From Anoplolepis gracilipes (lineage: Eukaryota; Arthropoda; Insecta; Hymenoptera; Formicidae): a DNA stretch of 64,000 nt. The notes under the pieces are model-generated. The model had not been told where the DNA came from and ran no database searches. It worked only from the letters and a program-made list of their open reading frames with translations. Below, piece by piece: positions 63,481 to 64,000 of the stretch; positions within the stretch are counted from its first letter, which is position 1; the number at the start of each line of letters is the position of its first letter. Location: positions 15,060,001 to 15,124,000 of the forward strand of contig NC_132971.1 of the NCBI RefSeq assembly GCF_047496725.1, read 5' to 3'. Both the position numbers and the translations under genes were made by a program.

Positions 63481-63670
63481 AAACCATCGTTATTTACAGC
63501 TTCGCTCGCATACTCCTCGCGGGTAAATACCACTTCCCCCTCTCCCACCCCTCGTATTCGCGACGCCATACTCGTTTCGACGGAAAAACTCTATCTCCCT
63601 TTGCAGCATCGCCATCGGCTCTCGTCGCCAGTTCAAACTAGATTTTCGCGCCTCTGTCACATCCTCCACA

Positions 63671-63720
63671 CTTCCTCTTCCCCTCCCCCTCCCCCTCCCC
63701 TTCCCCCTTCCTCTTCCCTT
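63671..63720 (-). repeat. C/T-rich tract, minus-strand G-quadruplex candidate
   Basis: Repeated CCCCCT units give five or more C runs. It meets the quadruplex pattern on the minus strand. Confidence 0.7.
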
Positions 63721-64000
63721 TTAGATTCTCCTTTCGTTTTCGAACACCGTCGACTTTTCCCTATAAAGCGCTTTGGAAGCTCATTCCGTTGATCCTGTTC
63801 CGTCGGGTTGCCATGCAAAATTGCTATACGTGATTCTGCATACGTACGTGACTCCCATAGTGAGAATGATGATCCGAGATAAACGTGGTTATCATGATCT
63901 AGTTAACGTTTTACGACATGCTGCGTCGGGACTTACTACTCAGTTAGGCAAATCTTGAAAACATGTCATTTATCTCTCAATCCAACTCGCAAGTTTGCAA
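63721..64000. other. CpG-rich DNA running off the window
   Basis: A 61-codon frame ends in TGA at 63958. Its tail is protein-like in composition but has no domain I can name. It could be part of a feature beyond the window edge. Confidence 0.35.

Noticed and set aside
1..64000. CRISPR arrays, rRNA, canonical tRNAs, bacterial operons, viral genes
   Set aside because: None seen: no regularly spaced direct repeats with unique spacers, no rRNA or complete tRNA, and no recognisable viral or retroelement protein in any frame.

Overview
The window looks like noncoding nuclear DNA from an arthropod, most likely an insect. It alternates very AT-rich stretches with short CpG-dense, GC-richer blocks, and it carries many long GA/CT and TA microsatellites and several families of short non-autonomous DNA transposons. 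CpG-dense DNA of this kind, with GA arrays and TTAA/TA-type MITEs, would fit a hymenopteran such as an ant, but that is an inference. No gene in the window fixes the species. I find no bacterial operons, rRNA, canonical tRNA, CRISPR array or recognisable protein family. The longest open frame with an ATG is about 190 codons, and the long frames sit in low-complexity or CpG-rich DNA where stop codons are scarce. I therefore read the 64 kb as an intergenic region or part of a large intron, possibly with the first exon of a gene. Layout: 1-13.6 kb is AT-rich DNA with a 1.6 kb TIR transposon (988-2576) and CpG blocks near 3.7-4.4, 7.2-8.0, 9.4-10.0 and 12.4-12.9 kb. From 13.6 to 15.9 kb lies the most gene-like part: a textbook insect Inr+DPE core promoter on the + strand (TSS predicted at 14690), between two diverged copies of a roughly 150 bp sequence, with a MITE immediately upstream and a second MITE inside the downstream copy. 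From 18.8 to 24.2 kb there are CpG-rich blocks, an ACG-triplet array and two further MITEs. From 26 to 31.6 kb CpG blocks alternate with AT-rich DNA, with a tRNA-like remnant at 30936-31016. From 32 to 34 kb lie an inverted-repeat element and the second copy of the TIR transposon, with a visible 5 bp target duplication. From 37 to 47 kb there are two copies of a CACAG-ended MITE and a very large pyrimidine/purine microsatellite cluster (44988-45307). From 47 to 64 kb there are AT-rich DNA with CpG blocks at 51-52.3, 54-55.5, 56.5-56.9 and 61.2-62 kb, a long hairpin element flanked by TTAA (57240-57631), and one unrecognised 120-codon ORF (58148-58510). There is no set of genes that works together here. 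What can be supported is a regulatory or intronic landscape shaped by small DNA transposons, plus one well-formed core promoter. All element-family names are assigned from terminal sequence and target-site patterns only.
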